64,000 nt of DNA from Tenacibaculum skagerrakense (GTDB taxonomy: Bacteria > Bacteroidota > Bacteroidia > Flavobacteriales > Flavobacteriaceae), in the NCBI RefSeq assembly GCF_004345825.1, contig NZ_SLXM01000001.1, forward strand, positions 682,001-746,000, written 5' to 3'. A model generated the notes under the pieces. The model ran no database searches, was not told the origin of the DNA, and saw nothing but the letters and a program-made list of their open reading frames with translations. Numbering within the stretch: the first letter of the stretch is position 1; every line of letters starts with the position of its first letter. A program made the translations under genes and the position numbers. Positions 29,114-38,201 of this stretch are shown piece by piece.

Positions 29114-29506
29114 TTATTCATCCTTTAAGTTCTCAATCTTATTGTTATAATTCACAAATAAGTTAATCCAAATAATCCTAGAAAGCCTTAATGTAAAAGG
29201 TGTTAACAGTAATGATACTACAATAACTGCAATAAAACTAGTTAAGATATCTTGCTGTAAAAAAACTTTTGAAATGATAAAGACACTAACGAATAATAAT
29301 ACAGCTAACGCATAATTTACATACATAGCCCCAAAAAAAAACGAAGGCTCCATCATATATTTTAAATTACAATGAGAGCAATTTTCATGTAAAGAAGTCA
29401 CCTTTTTTAAATTAAAAGAAGCTTTGTACTTGAAAAAATCACCTTCATGACATCGAGGGCATTTGTTATTAAAAATACTATATAATTTGTTTCCTTTTTG
29501 CAACAT
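29114..29506 (-). CDS. DUF983 family membrane protein
   Basis: 130 residues. Two CxxC knuckles at the N-terminus (C16-P-R-C19 and C43-S-H-C46) suggest a zinc ribbon on the cytoplasmic side. Two transmembrane helices follow (about 57-80 and 86-107), joined by EPSFFFGAMYVNY, the family signature. Function of DUF983 is unknown. It stands alone, convergent with the FAD oxidoreductase across the repeat-rich gap, and no terminator stem is seen between them other than the repeats. Confidence 0.88.
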   Translation of the reverse strand: MLQKGNKLYSIFNNKCPRCHEGDFFKYKASFNLKKVTSLHENCSHCNLKYMMEPSFFFGAMYVNYALAVLLFVSVFIISKVFLQQDILTSFIAVIVVSLLLTPFTLRLSRIIWINLFVNYNNKIENLKDE

Positions 29507-29636
29507 ATATTCTTTAATTTTTACTTCTGAAGATATTCAGTTTTGTAAGTTTGTACAAATTTCTGAAAAATAAAAAGGATTATAGTAGGCATTTGTAAAA
29601 AATGCGAATTAAATAATAATAATTTACGATTCAAAT

Positions 29637-31553
29637 ATGTTGAATGTACATAACTTATCGGTATCTTTTATGGGGACGGATTTGTTCTCTGGAATAACTT
29701 TTAAATTAACTAAAGGAGATCGAATTGGATTAATTGGGAAGAATGGAGCTGGAAAATCTACTTTGTTAAAAGTTTTAGCAAAAGATATTGAGAGTAGTGG
29801 AGGTACGCTAGCATTTGATAAAGATATTAGAATTGGTTTCTTAAGGCAGGATATTGATTTTGTGCAAGGTAGGACTATCTTAGAAGAAGCTTACCAGGCT
29901 TTTGAAGAGATTAAGGAGATAGAGGCTAAATTAGAAAGCATTAATCAGGAATTAGCTGAAAGGACAGACTATGAAAGTGAAAGTTATAATCAATTAATAA
30001 TTGATTTGAACGAATTTACTCAACGATATGAGCTTTTAGGCGGGTACAACTATCAAGGTGATACCGAGAAAATTTTACAAGGTTTAGGTTTTCAAAGAGA
30101 AGATTTTGATAAACTTACGGATACTTTTTCTGGTGGGTGGAGAATGCGTATTGAGTTGGCAAAATTATTACTTCAAAATAATGATATTTTACTACTCGAT
30201 GAGCCTACAAACCACTTAGATATTGAATCTATTATTTGGTTGGAAAACTTTTTAAAGAATTATGCAGGAGCCATAGTTTTGGTTTCCCATGATAAGATGT
30301 TCTTAGATAATGTAACCAATAGAACTATCGAAATTTCTTTAGGACAAATTTATGATTACAAAAAGCCGTATTCTCAATTTTTAGAGCAAAGAGCAGATAT
30401 TAAAGAAAAGCAACTTCAAGCTCAAAAAAATCAGGAAAAAGAAATTAAAAGGACTGAGCAACTTATTGAAAAGTTTAGAGCGAAAGCTAGTAAAGCTTCA
30501 ATGGCGCAATCATTAATTAAAAAACTTGATAAAGTAGAACGAATAGAGGTTGATCAAGATGAGAATGCCGTAATGAATGTTCGTTTCGAAATTTCCAAAG
30601 AACCTGGCAAAATTATAGCAGAGATTGAGAATGTAAGTAAGAGCTATGGTGATAAACAAGTGCTTAGTAATGTTAATTTAATGATAGAGCGTAATGCTAA
30701 AGTAGCTTTTGTAGGTCAGAATGGGCAAGGTAAATCGACTTTAGCAAAAATGATGGTAGGCGAAATTCCTTTCGAAGGAAACTTAAAACTAGGGCATAAT
30801 GTAGAAGTAGGATATTTTGCGCAAAATCAATCAGAGTACTTGCCACCAGAAAAAACAGTACTAGAAATAGTGGAAGAAGTGGCTAATGATAGCAATAGAA
30901 CTCGTGTAAGAGATATGCTTGGAGCTTTTTTATTTAGTGGAGATACCGTTGAAAAGAAGTCTAAAGTATTGTCAGGAGGTGAAAGAAATCGACTTGCATT
31001 GTGTAAATTGTTGATGACTCCATTCAATGTTTTAATTATGGATGAGCCAACCAACCACTTAGATATTGCCTCTAAAAATGTATTAAAAAAAGCATTACAG
31101 AACTTCGATGGAACTTTAATTTTAGTATCTCATGACCGTGAATTTTTACAAGGTTTAGCAACTAAAGTATATGGTTTTAAGGATAAAGTAATAAAGGAAT
31201 ATCTTGGAGACATTGATTATTTCTTGGAACAGCATAAAATTGATAATTTAAGAGAAGCTGAAAAACGTACTATAATTGAAGAAAGTAAGGATACTACTAA
31301 AAAAGAAGCGTATAAATTATCAAAAGACCAGGAAAAAGAATTAAAAAAACTTAGAAATAGATCTTCTAAAATTGAAAATGCTATAGCTGATCTAGAGCAG
31401 ACAATTCAAAAAATTGACTTAGAACTAGCCCAGAATTATGATGAAGTTTCATCAAGACCTAATTTCTTTGATGAGTATAAAGCTAAAAAGAGTAAATTAG
31501 ATGATTTAATGCTTGAGTGGGAAGAAGTTGAGGAAAAAATATCAAATTTTTAA
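29637..31553 (+). CDS. ABC-F family ATPase (ribosome-associated type)
   Basis: 638 residues with two ATP-binding cassettes and no membrane domain. Walker A: GKNGAGKST (34-42) and GQNGQGKST in the second cassette. Walker B: LLLDEPTNHLD and LIMDEPTNHLD. Signature: SGGWRMR and LSGGERNRLAL. A charged coiled coil (about 560-638: KDQEKELKKLRNRSSKIENA) ends the protein, as in the Uup-like and related ABC-F groups. ABC-F proteins act at the ribosomal E site to modulate translation; whether this one gives antibiotic resistance cannot be told. A perfect terminator follows. Confidence 0.93.
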   Translation: MLNVHNLSVSFMGTDLFSGITFKLTKGDRIGLIGKNGAGKSTLLKVLAKDIESSGGTLAFDKDIRIGFLRQDIDFVQGRTILEEAYQAFEEIKEIEAKLESINQELAERTDYESESYNQLIIDLNEFTQRYELLGGYNYQGDTEKILQGLGFQREDFDKLTDTFSGGWRMRIELAKLLLQNNDILLLDEPTNHLDIESIIWLENFLKNYAGAIVLVSHDKMFLDNVTNRTIEISLGQIYDYKKPYSQFLEQRADIKEKQLQAQKNQEKEIKRTEQLIEKFRAKASKASMAQSLIKKLDKVERIEVDQDENAVMNVRFEISKEPGKIIAEIENVSKSYGDKQVLSNVNLMIERNAKVAFVGQNGQGKSTLAKMMVGEIPFEGNLKLGHNVEVGYFAQNQSEYLPPEKTVLEIVEEVANDSNRTRVRDMLGAFLFSGDTVEKKSKVLSGGERNRLALCKLLMTPFNVLIMDEPTNHLDIASKNVLKKALQNFDGTLILVSHDREFLQGLATKVYGFKDKVIKEYLGDIDYFLEQHKIDNLREAEKRTIIEESKDTTKKEAYKLSKDQEKELKKLRNRSSKIENAIADLEQTIQKIDLELAQNYDEVSSRPNFFDEYKAKKSKLDDLMLEWEEVEEKISNF

Positions 31554-31560
31554 AAGAGGT

Positions 31561-31590
31561 CTAACTAGTTGTAACAACTAGTTAGTTTTT
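31561..31590 (+). terminator. Intrinsic terminator of the ABC-F gene
   Basis: Perfect 11-bp stem CTAACTAGTTG / CAACTAGTTAG, loop TAA, then five T. Confidence 0.9.
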
Positions 31591-31599
31591 CTTTAATTT

Positions 31600-32148
31600 T
31601 TAACAACCGTTATTAAAAACAGCTAAATTTCCATTTTGTTGAGTTATTGTAAAAGGTGCTTTTTCTAATGTACAATCAGGTTCAATGACAAATTCTACTT
31701 CACCAGATAGTTCAAAATCTTGTTTACTGTTTAGAGTGATTTTTTGTTCGTAGCGTGTAGTTACTTTTACCCAATTTACAAATCCAGCAATAAATGGATG
31801 AGCATCATATTCTTCAGTCGATTTAGGACTTTCAATTAGAGTTTTATCTATAATTATTGTATTATTTTCTGGTAGATTTATCTTAAATTTTCCTTTGAAA
31901 TCTCTTTTTGAATTAGGAGAAATAAAATGTGCACCTTGTTCTAATTGTATGTTAGCAATTAAGTGGTAGGATTTTTCATCAATCTGTTGAAGATTAAACG
32001 TAATTGCATATGATTTTTTATTGTTTTTTGTAAAACTTGCTACATTGTAGTTTTTCAAAGTACTATTTTCTACGTAAGCAGATTCTGAGGGCTTTGATTT
32101 ACATGATAGAACTACTATCAATGGAATGTATAAAAGTAACTTATTCAT
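31600..32148 (-). CDS. Putative lipoprotein, possibly DsbD N-terminal-like fold
   Basis: 182 residues. The signal ends VLSC (Cys16), so it is a lipoprotein. The body is beta-rich, with GAHFISPN near residue 90 and GEVEFVIEPDCTLEKAPFTI near 150. This order loosely recalls the DsbD N-terminal / thiol-disulfide corrector domains of Bacteroidota (a strand, then an x-Cys-x loop), but the second catalytic cysteine of that pair is not at the expected place, so the assignment is weak. A lone Cys is the last residue. It is divergent from the membrane-bound winged-helix regulator; their shared intergenic region carries phased repeats. Confidence 0.7.
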   Translation of the reverse strand: MNKLLLYIPLIVVLSCKSKPSESAYVENSTLKNYNVASFTKNNKKSYAITFNLQQIDEKSYHLIANIQLEQGAHFISPNSKRDFKGKFKINLPENNTIIIDKTLIESPKSTEEYDAHPFIAGFVNWVKVTTRYEQKITLNSKQDFELSGEVEFVIEPDCTLEKAPFTITQQNGNLAVFNNGC

Positions 32149-32216
32149 ATTCTTAGGATTAATTCAATAAATAGTTTTTATTTTGTTGTGTAAAACTAGT
32201 AGTAAACGTTTTAAAA

Positions 32217-32246
32217 AGTGTCAAAAAAGTGTAAAACAAGTGTCAA
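32217..32246 (+). promoter_or_regulatory. Three AGTGTMAA direct repeats at 11-bp spacing (candidate winged-helix operator)
   Basis: AGTGTCAA at 32217, AGTGTAAA at 32228 and AGTGTCAA at 32239, each exactly 11 bases apart. Imperfect copies flank them (TGTGTAAA at 32187, TATGTAAA at 32249). OmpR/PhoB-type winged-helix proteins bind such helically phased direct repeats. They sit between the divergent lipoprotein gene and the regulator gene. Confidence 0.5.
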
Positions 32247-32289
32247 CCTATGTAAAAAGTCTACAAAAAGTAAGTTATTTGTGCTACCT

Positions 32290-33129
32290 ATGAACAAATT
32301 ATTTTTTGGAGTACTTTTGTGTACTTTTTTATTATTTTCCTGTGAGCAACAAAACTCTGAGTTTTCAGAACGAGTAAAGGTGTCTTTACGTAATGTAGGA
32401 CATGAATTATTATTATCTCAAAAGGATACCACTTCGTTAGTTTTACCGGTTACTAAAATTCAAAAAGAAAAGTATAAACTTTCATTCCAAAAAGGTCTTC
32501 AGATAGAACCTAGTCAATTGGTAAGCTTAATTAATAAAAACTTCAAAAAATCTGAACTTCCACAAAATTATCTAGTTGAAGTTTCTAATTGTGTGAACAA
32601 AGAAATCGCTTACAGCTTTGAAATGATTTTTGATGAGGAAAAATCAATCATACCTTGTAAAGGAAGGAATTTACCTAATAGTTGTTATGTGATTACAGTT
32701 CATTTTGTGTCTGAAAAAGGAGGAAATAACTATATTATATATCTGCTAGTCTCTTTATTATTTTCTGGTGCCGTTTTCATGGGGATATTTTATACAAAAA
32801 GTAACACAAGAGAACCTGTTAGTAAAGAGAGTGATGAGCAAAAATTAGGAAGCTTTTTATTTTATCCTGAACAAAACAAATTAGTAAAACAGGCTGTTGA
32901 AATTCCGTTATCCAAAAAAGAATGTGAATTATTAGCCATATTTATAGAAAGACCTAATCAAATTATAAAGCGAGAAGAACTCACTAAAAAAGTTTGGGAA
33001 GACAATGGAGTTTTTGTAGGAAGAAGTTTAGATACATATATTTCTAAAATTCGAAAAAAGATTAAAGATGATACTTCTATCAGATTAACCAATGTACATG
33101 GTGTAGGATATAAATTAGAAGTAGATTAA
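32290..33129 (+). CDS. Membrane-bound one-component regulator with C-terminal winged helix
   Basis: 279 residues from ATG 32290; a GTG frame from 32218 would add 24 basic residues in front of the signal and read through the operator repeats. The N-terminus is a lipoprotein-type signal (LLFSC, Cys18), followed by a periplasmic domain (about 20-150), one transmembrane helix (about 150-170, YIIYLLVSLLFSGAVFMGIF) and a cytoplasmic OmpR-type winged helix (about 185-279: LSKKECELLAIFIERPNQII, REELTKKVW, SLDTYISKIRKKI, VHGVGYKLE). It resembles ToxR/CadC with reversed order: sensor first, DNA-binding domain last. No receiver domain. The PLP-enzyme gene follows seven bases later. Confidence 0.85.
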   Translation: MNKLFFGVLLCTFLLFSCEQQNSEFSERVKVSLRNVGHELLLSQKDTTSLVLPVTKIQKEKYKLSFQKGLQIEPSQLVSLINKNFKKSELPQNYLVEVSNCVNKEIAYSFEMIFDEEKSIIPCKGRNLPNSCYVITVHFVSEKGGNNYIIYLLVSLLFSGAVFMGIFYTKSNTREPVSKESDEQKLGSFLFYPEQNKLVKQAVEIPLSKKECELLAIFIERPNQIIKREELTKKVWEDNGVFVGRSLDTYISKIRKKIKDDTSIRLTNVHGVGYKLEVD

Positions 33130-33136
33130 AGCTTAT

Positions 33137-34087
33137 ATGGAAAACTGTTCAATAGAGTTTAATTTAAATATTAGAAACCAGCAAGTACAAATACCTATTT
33201 TTGAAAATTTGGGTATCGAACTATGGATTAAAAGAGAGGATGAAATTCACAAGCAGATTTCAGGAAATAAGTTTAGAAAGCTGAAGTATAATATTTTAGA
33301 AGCCAAAGATTTACAAAAAAAGAAATTAGTAACGTTCGGAGGAGCTTATTCAAATCATATTTTAGCTGTTGCTGCTACGGGTAATTTACATGGTTTTGAA
33401 ACAATTGGAGTAATAAGAGGAGAAGAATTAGCCTTAGATCTGGAAACTGTTTTAAAAGAAAATTCCACATTAAGAAATGCTAGTGAATTAGGAATGAAAT
33501 TTAATTTTATTGATAGAGAATCCTACAGAAATAAAGATTCAAATGAATTTCAAGTATATCTAAAAAAGAAGTTTGGAGACTTCTATTTAATTCCTGAAGG
33601 AGGTACTAATCAACTGGCTATTAAAGGTTGTGAGGAAATCTTAACAGCAGAAGATGAAAAATTCGATTATATTTGCTTGGCGGTAGGCACAGGAGGAACA
33701 ATTTCTGGAATAATTAATTCGGTTAAAAATCATCAACAAGTATTGGGGTTTCCTGCTTTAAAAGGTGATTTTTTAAAAAAAGAAATTCAACAGTTAATAA
33801 GTGTTCAAAATAGAAATTGGAGCTTAGTAACTGAGTATCATTTTGGAGGATACGGAAAATTTAATACGGACTTAATTCGTTTTATGAATGAGTTTAAAGA
33901 AGAGACAGGTATTTTGCTAGATCCTATTTATACTGGAAAAATGATGTATGGTCTTTTGGATTTAATAAAAAAAAGAACATTTAGAAAAGGAGCTAAAATT
34001 TTAGCGATTCATACAGGAGGAATTCAAGGAATAACTGGAGTCAACAGAAAATTAATAAAGAAAAATTTAGAGGTAATAAAGGTGTAA
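33137..34087 (+). CDS. PLP-dependent ACC deaminase / D-cysteine desulfhydrase family enzyme
   Basis: 316 residues. The PLP lysine lies in SGNKFRKLKYN (about residue 49); GGAYSNHILAVAATG and the phosphate-binding AVGTGGTISG fit the family. Related enzymes open 1-aminocyclopropane-1-carboxylate or degrade D-cysteine to pyruvate, sulfide and ammonia; with no plant association in view, D-cysteine desulfhydrase is the more likely reaction, but the sequence does not settle it. The stop codon directly abuts the next ATG, so it is co-transcribed with the glucosaminidase gene. Confidence 0.85.
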   Translation: MENCSIEFNLNIRNQQVQIPIFENLGIELWIKREDEIHKQISGNKFRKLKYNILEAKDLQKKKLVTFGGAYSNHILAVAATGNLHGFETIGVIRGEELALDLETVLKENSTLRNASELGMKFNFIDRESYRNKDSNEFQVYLKKKFGDFYLIPEGGTNQLAIKGCEEILTAEDEKFDYICLAVGTGGTISGIINSVKNHQQVLGFPALKGDFLKKEIQQLISVQNRNWSLVTEYHFGGYGKFNTDLIRFMNEFKEETGILLDPIYTGKMMYGLLDLIKKRTFRKGAKILAIHTGGIQGITGVNRKLIKKNLEVIKV

Positions 34088-34906
34088 ATGAAGTTGAGAG
34101 TAATATTTTTTAGTGTTTTAGCAGTTATATTAACGAGTTGTGGTTCCAAAAAGCAGGTGGTTCAAAAAAACACTCAAAAACCAATTGTAGTAACAGCTCC
34201 AAAAAAAGATCATTCCCTAGAGATTCCCGAAATAGAGCAAATTAAAACAGAGAAAAAGTCACAAGCAGTTATTACTGAGACAACCAAAGATTATATAGAA
34301 AAATTTGCTCCAATAGCAGTTAGAGAAATGCATCGCTATAAAATTCCAGCTAGTATCACTTTAGCGCAAGGAATCCTAGAGTCTGGAAGTGGAAGAAGTC
34401 CGCTAGCCATTCGTTCCAACAACCATTTTGGTATTAAATGTCATAAAGGATGGGAAGGAAAGAGCGTAACTCATGATGACGATGAAATTGGAGAATGTTT
34501 CAGAAAGTATCAACATCCAGAAACATCTTATGAAGACCATTCTCATTTTTTAATATCTAGAAAACGATATGCAAAATTATTTAGGTTAAGATCAACAGAT
34601 TATAAGGGGTGGGCATATGGATTAAAAAAAGCTGGATATGCAACAGATAAGAAATATCCTGCTAAGTTAATAGCGCTGATTGATAAATATGATCTTCATA
34701 AATATGATAGAGCCACAGACACCATACCAGATGCTAAGAGTTATACAGAGGAGACCACAAAAACAAGTTTTTATTATAAAGTAGTAAAAGGAGACACTTT
34801 ATATTCAATCGCTAGAAAATTTAATACTACAGTACCTCAGTTAAAGAAGATTAACAAATTAAGAGGCAACACTATAAGTATTGGTCAAGAATTAATTTTA
34901 AAATAA
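34088..34906 (+). CDS. Glucosaminidase-LysM lipoprotein (peptidoglycan hydrolase)
   Basis: 272 residues. Lipoprotein signal ending ILTSC (Cys18); a linker rich in Lys and Pro; a glucosaminidase domain (about 72-205) with catalytic Glu98 in LAQGILESGSGRSPLA and the family HFGIKCHKGW and YEDHSHFL motifs; and one LysM (about 224-272, KVVKGDTLYSIARKFNTT). It should cleave glycan strands of peptidoglycan at the cell wall, held by LysM. It closes the regulator / PLP enzyme / hydrolase run and is followed by a terminator. Confidence 0.92.
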   Translation: MKLRVIFFSVLAVILTSCGSKKQVVQKNTQKPIVVTAPKKDHSLEIPEIEQIKTEKKSQAVITETTKDYIEKFAPIAVREMHRYKIPASITLAQGILESGSGRSPLAIRSNNHFGIKCHKGWEGKSVTHDDDEIGECFRKYQHPETSYEDHSHFLISRKRYAKLFRLRSTDYKGWAYGLKKAGYATDKKYPAKLIALIDKYDLHKYDRATDTIPDAKSYTEETTKTSFYYKVVKGDTLYSIARKFNTTVPQLKKINKLRGNTISIGQELILK

Positions 34907-34937
34907 AAAAAAGAGTAGTTAAACTACTCTTTTTTTT
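34907..34937 (+). terminator. Intrinsic terminator
   Basis: Stem AAGAGTAG / CTACTCTT with flanking A-run and T-run, loop TTAAA, immediately after the glucosaminidase stop. Confidence 0.9.
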
Positions 34938-35231
34938 GACGATTAACTTTCCCTTCTTCTAATTGATTTCTAATTTTACATAGCTAAGAAATCTTTATAT
35001 TGTTATTATAATTAATATCAAATTTGTTCTTTTTTCATACTCAAATCTAATAGTAACATTTTTTATAAAAAAACAAGGATGAGTTATTACACTTCTAGAT
35101 TTAGTTAAACTATAATTTTAATGAGTAAAGTGGTTATTTTGATGCTTTTTTTGTTCTGAAACCGATATAAGACATTTTTTTTATTGGTTTTTTGGTGATA
35201 AGTTTACATATCATAACAAAGTTTAAGAAAG
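34938..35231. other. AT-rich 294-base intergenic region upstream of the sensor kinase
   Basis: No gene or RNA is seen. Three loosely related segments lie 21 bases apart: ATGAGTTATT at 35079, TTTAGTTAAA at 35100 and ATGAGTAAAG at 35121; compare the perfect AATGAGTGAAC pair at 12083-12114. A near-consensus -7 box, TAAGTTTA, is at 35199-35206. Confidence 0.4.
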
Positions 35232-37460
35232 TTGCATCACAAGAAATACATATTAATAATTTTCTTTTTTTCGTACTTAGTTTCTAAAGGACAGACAGAT
35301 TCTTCTTCCTGGGGAAATGATAAGTTTTTTGAGTTAAATGTTAGAGTTTTTGACGAAACAAATAAAAGGTATATTGAGGATGCTCAGGTAAGTGTAAATT
35401 CCTATATATTATATAAATCTGATACAAAAGGTGTTTATAGAGTTAAAGGAAGAATTCATGATGAGTTAGTTGTAAGACATCCTGATTTTAAAACAGTATA
35501 CCATGTTATTGATACTAACAAAGACATTAAAGTTAAAATCAAAAAAATTTCAAAGAAAGAAAAAGGTTTTTTAGTTAGTGCTAAAAAAAGAGAGACTAAT
35601 TATTTACAGTTAATAGACTCTGCTAGGTTTTATACAGAAAAAGATATAGATAAAAGTTTAAGTTTTATTCAAGAGTTATTAAAGTCAGAACAATCTAAGA
35701 ATAGACATGCAAACACCTACAAAGTACTGGCAGATATCTATTTGTACTGGAAACAGTATGATATTGCTATAAGCAACTACAAAATCTCATTACGTATTTA
35801 TGAAAAAGTTGAGACGATGCTACAATTAGCAAAAGCTCAATATTTAGGTGAGAAATATGAAGATAGCGAGGTTACTTATAATGAATTGAAAACTAGAGAT
35901 TTGAGTAATTATGAAAAAGTTCAAGTTTTTCAAGGACTTGCCGATGTGTTTTTAGCTAAAAATGAAATTGAAAAAGCAAAAACAAACTACCAAAAAGGGT
36001 TGAAGATTGCAGAAGAAAAAACGATTAACGAGCAAATTCCTGATCTTAATGCTAAAATAGCAAATATATATGCCAAAGAAGGTAATTTAACCAAAGCCAA
36101 TACAGCTATAAGTAAAACGCTAGAGCAGGCTTCTAAACTTGAAGAAGAACCTTCACTTGAAGTTCAACAAGAGGTTGCCGATTTTTATAATAAAACAGAA
36201 CAATACGATAACGAGATTAAGCTTCGAAAAGAAATTCTTGAGAATGTAGATAGAAACTCCAGAAATAAAGTAAAAAGAAGAAGAAGTGATAATTCTCTTG
36301 ATGTAAAAGAGGACGAAAAAGAGACTCTTAAAGACTCTCTTACTTCCCAAAAGTTAAATTATAAAATAGGTAATGCTTATTTGTTGAAGGAAGATTACTC
36401 TGAAGCAGTAGAGTATTTAAAAAAGAGTATAAAAGAGGCTAATAAGAAAGAAGATTTTGAAGTAAAGAAACACGCAACGAGAAAATTATCTGAGATATAT
36501 TATACTGTAGGTAATTATGTAGAAGCTTTCAAAACCTATCGAGATTTTGTAGATGTCGTTGACACATTATACTTAAGAAAGGAACAAGAAATTTATCAAA
36601 TACAACGGCTAAGTAATAAAATTACGGAAAATCAAAGTAGGATAGCAATTCTTGAAAAGGACAAAGAATTGTCTGAAAGTAAATTAGATGTAGCTTATAA
36701 AGACAAAGAATTAACCATAGAAAGAAACAAACAACAACAACTTATTATTTATTCTTTATTACTTGGTTTAGTATTAATGAGTTTATTAAGTTACTATTCT
36801 CACAGAGCCAATCAAAAGCAAAAGCTAGCTAATAACTTATTAGCATTAAAATCAATGAGATCTCAAATGAATCCTCATTTTATATTCAATGCATTAAATT
36901 CAGTAAATAGTTTTATAGCGGTTAATGATGAACGTAATGCGAATAGATATTTATCTGAATTTTCTGTTTTAATGCGGTCAGTTTTAGAAAATTCAGATGA
37001 AGATTTTATTCCATTTACCAAGGAAATTGAACTGTTAGAATTATATGTAAAGTTAGAACATAACCGTTTTCAGGATAAGTTTGAGTATACAATACAAGTT
37101 GATGAGTCAATAGATTTAGATGAGTATAAAATTCCACCAATGCTCTTACAGCCATATATTGAAAATGCCATTTGGCATGGATTACGATATAAGAAAGAAA
37201 AAGGAAGTTTACGTATTTCTGTTGATAAAGAATCGAATGAAACGATAAAAATTACGATTCAAGACAATGGTATTGGAAGAGAAAAGTCCATGGAAATGAA
37301 AACGAAAAATCAATTAAAACAAAAGTCAAAAGGAATGAGTACTATAAAGAACAGAATTGCTATTTTAAATGATATGTATCAAGATAAAGTAGCTGTACAA
37401 ATTTCCAATGTTTTTGAAGACGGCTCTGGAACAAAAGTAGAAGTAACACTAAAAAAATAA
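35232..37460 (+). CDS. TPR-containing LytS-type sensor histidine kinase
   Basis: 742 residues. The start codon is TTG: an in-frame stop lies five codons upstream, no ATG precedes the signal-peptide-like start (MHHKKYILIIFFFSYLVSKGQ), and the signal fits exactly. After a carboxypeptidase-regulatory-like beta domain (about 30-110) come TPR repeats (about 125-440), a coiled coil, one transmembrane helix (about 504-523) and a His_kinase (LytS/YehU) domain: MNPHFIFNALNS with phospho-acceptor His549, and the ATP-binding LQPYIENAIWHGL and DNGIGREKS. The sensor half is periplasmic. Three bases separate it from its response regulator. Confidence 0.92.
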   Translation: MHHKKYILIIFFFSYLVSKGQTDSSSWGNDKFFELNVRVFDETNKRYIEDAQVSVNSYILYKSDTKGVYRVKGRIHDELVVRHPDFKTVYHVIDTNKDIKVKIKKISKKEKGFLVSAKKRETNYLQLIDSARFYTEKDIDKSLSFIQELLKSEQSKNRHANTYKVLADIYLYWKQYDIAISNYKISLRIYEKVETMLQLAKAQYLGEKYEDSEVTYNELKTRDLSNYEKVQVFQGLADVFLAKNEIEKAKTNYQKGLKIAEEKTINEQIPDLNAKIANIYAKEGNLTKANTAISKTLEQASKLEEEPSLEVQQEVADFYNKTEQYDNEIKLRKEILENVDRNSRNKVKRRRSDNSLDVKEDEKETLKDSLTSQKLNYKIGNAYLLKEDYSEAVEYLKKSIKEANKKEDFEVKKHATRKLSEIYYTVGNYVEAFKTYRDFVDVVDTLYLRKEQEIYQIQRLSNKITENQSRIAILEKDKELSESKLDVAYKDKELTIERNKQQQLIIYSLLLGLVLMSLLSYYSHRANQKQKLANNLLALKSMRSQMNPHFIFNALNSVNSFIAVNDERNANRYLSEFSVLMRSVLENSDEDFIPFTKEIELLELYVKLEHNRFQDKFEYTIQVDESIDLDEYKIPPMLLQPYIENAIWHGLRYKKEKGSLRISVDKESNETIKITIQDNGIGREKSMEMKTKNQLKQKSKGMSTIKNRIAILNDMYQDKVAVQISNVFEDGSGTKVEVTLKK

Positions 37461-37463
37461 ACT

Positions 37464-38195
37464 ATGAAATTGAAAACAATTATTGTAGAAGACGAACAAA
37501 TTAGTAGAGAAATACTAAGAAATTATATAGGTAAGTATTGTCCTAATTTAGAATTATTAGGGGAAGCTAGTAATATTGAAGAGGCTTATGAGTTAATTCA
37601 ACAACACGAGTTAGATTTAGTGTTTTTAGATGTAGAAATGCCATTTGGTAATGGATTCGATTTACTTGAAAAAGTTGAAGATAGAACCTTTGAAACAATT
37701 TTTGTTACAGCTTATGATCATTATGCTATTGAGGCACTAAACAATCAAGCAACCTACTATTTGTTAAAACCCATTTCAATAGATGAACTAATAAAATCAG
37801 TAAGTTTAGTTACAGAAATAAAAGAAAAAGAAAATCAATTGCAAAACAGCATTCTTCAACCAAAAACAGCCGTTATCAATGGAAAAATAACAATCCCATT
37901 ACAAGACGGATTTGAAGTGATTAATGTTGAGGAAATTGTTTTCTGCAAGGCAGATGACAACTATACTGAAATTCATTTTTCTAACTCAAGGAAAATAGTC
38001 AGTAAAACATTGAAACACTTTGAAGAAGTATTAAAAGAGTATCCTTTTGCTCGAATTCATAAATCGTATTTGGTTAATATTAATGCGATTACCAAATACA
38101 AAAAAGGAAAAGGTGGTAGTGTTGAACTTACGAATGGAAAAGAAGTTTTGGTGTCTGCATCTAAAAAAGGTAACTTGTTAGCCTATTTTAAATAA
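37464..38195 (+). CDS. LytTR-family response regulator
   Basis: 243 residues. Receiver domain (1-120) with acidic pocket E9-D10 and phospho-acceptor Asp56 in LVFLDVEMP; the switch Thr is in FVTAYDHYA and Lys is in LLKPI. A LytTR DNA-binding domain (about 140-243) follows: VEEIVFCKADDNYTEIHF, FARIHKSYLVNINAI and the NGKEVLVS end. LytTR domains bind paired direct repeats about 21 bp apart. It is partnered with the kinase just upstream and is the only LytTR protein in the window. Confidence 0.95.
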   Translation: MKLKTIIVEDEQISREILRNYIGKYCPNLELLGEASNIEEAYELIQQHELDLVFLDVEMPFGNGFDLLEKVEDRTFETIFVTAYDHYAIEALNNQATYYLLKPISIDELIKSVSLVTEIKEKENQLQNSILQPKTAVINGKITIPLQDGFEVINVEEIVFCKADDNYTEIHFSNSRKIVSKTLKHFEEVLKEYPFARIHKSYLVNINAITKYKKGKGGSVELTNGKEVLVSASKKGNLLAYFK

Positions 38196-38201
38196 TATGT
38201 A

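Noticed and set aside
32218..32289. GTG start for the membrane-bound winged-helix regulator
   Set aside because: The added 24 residues are the translation of the phased operator repeats, and the signal peptide begins at ATG 32290.
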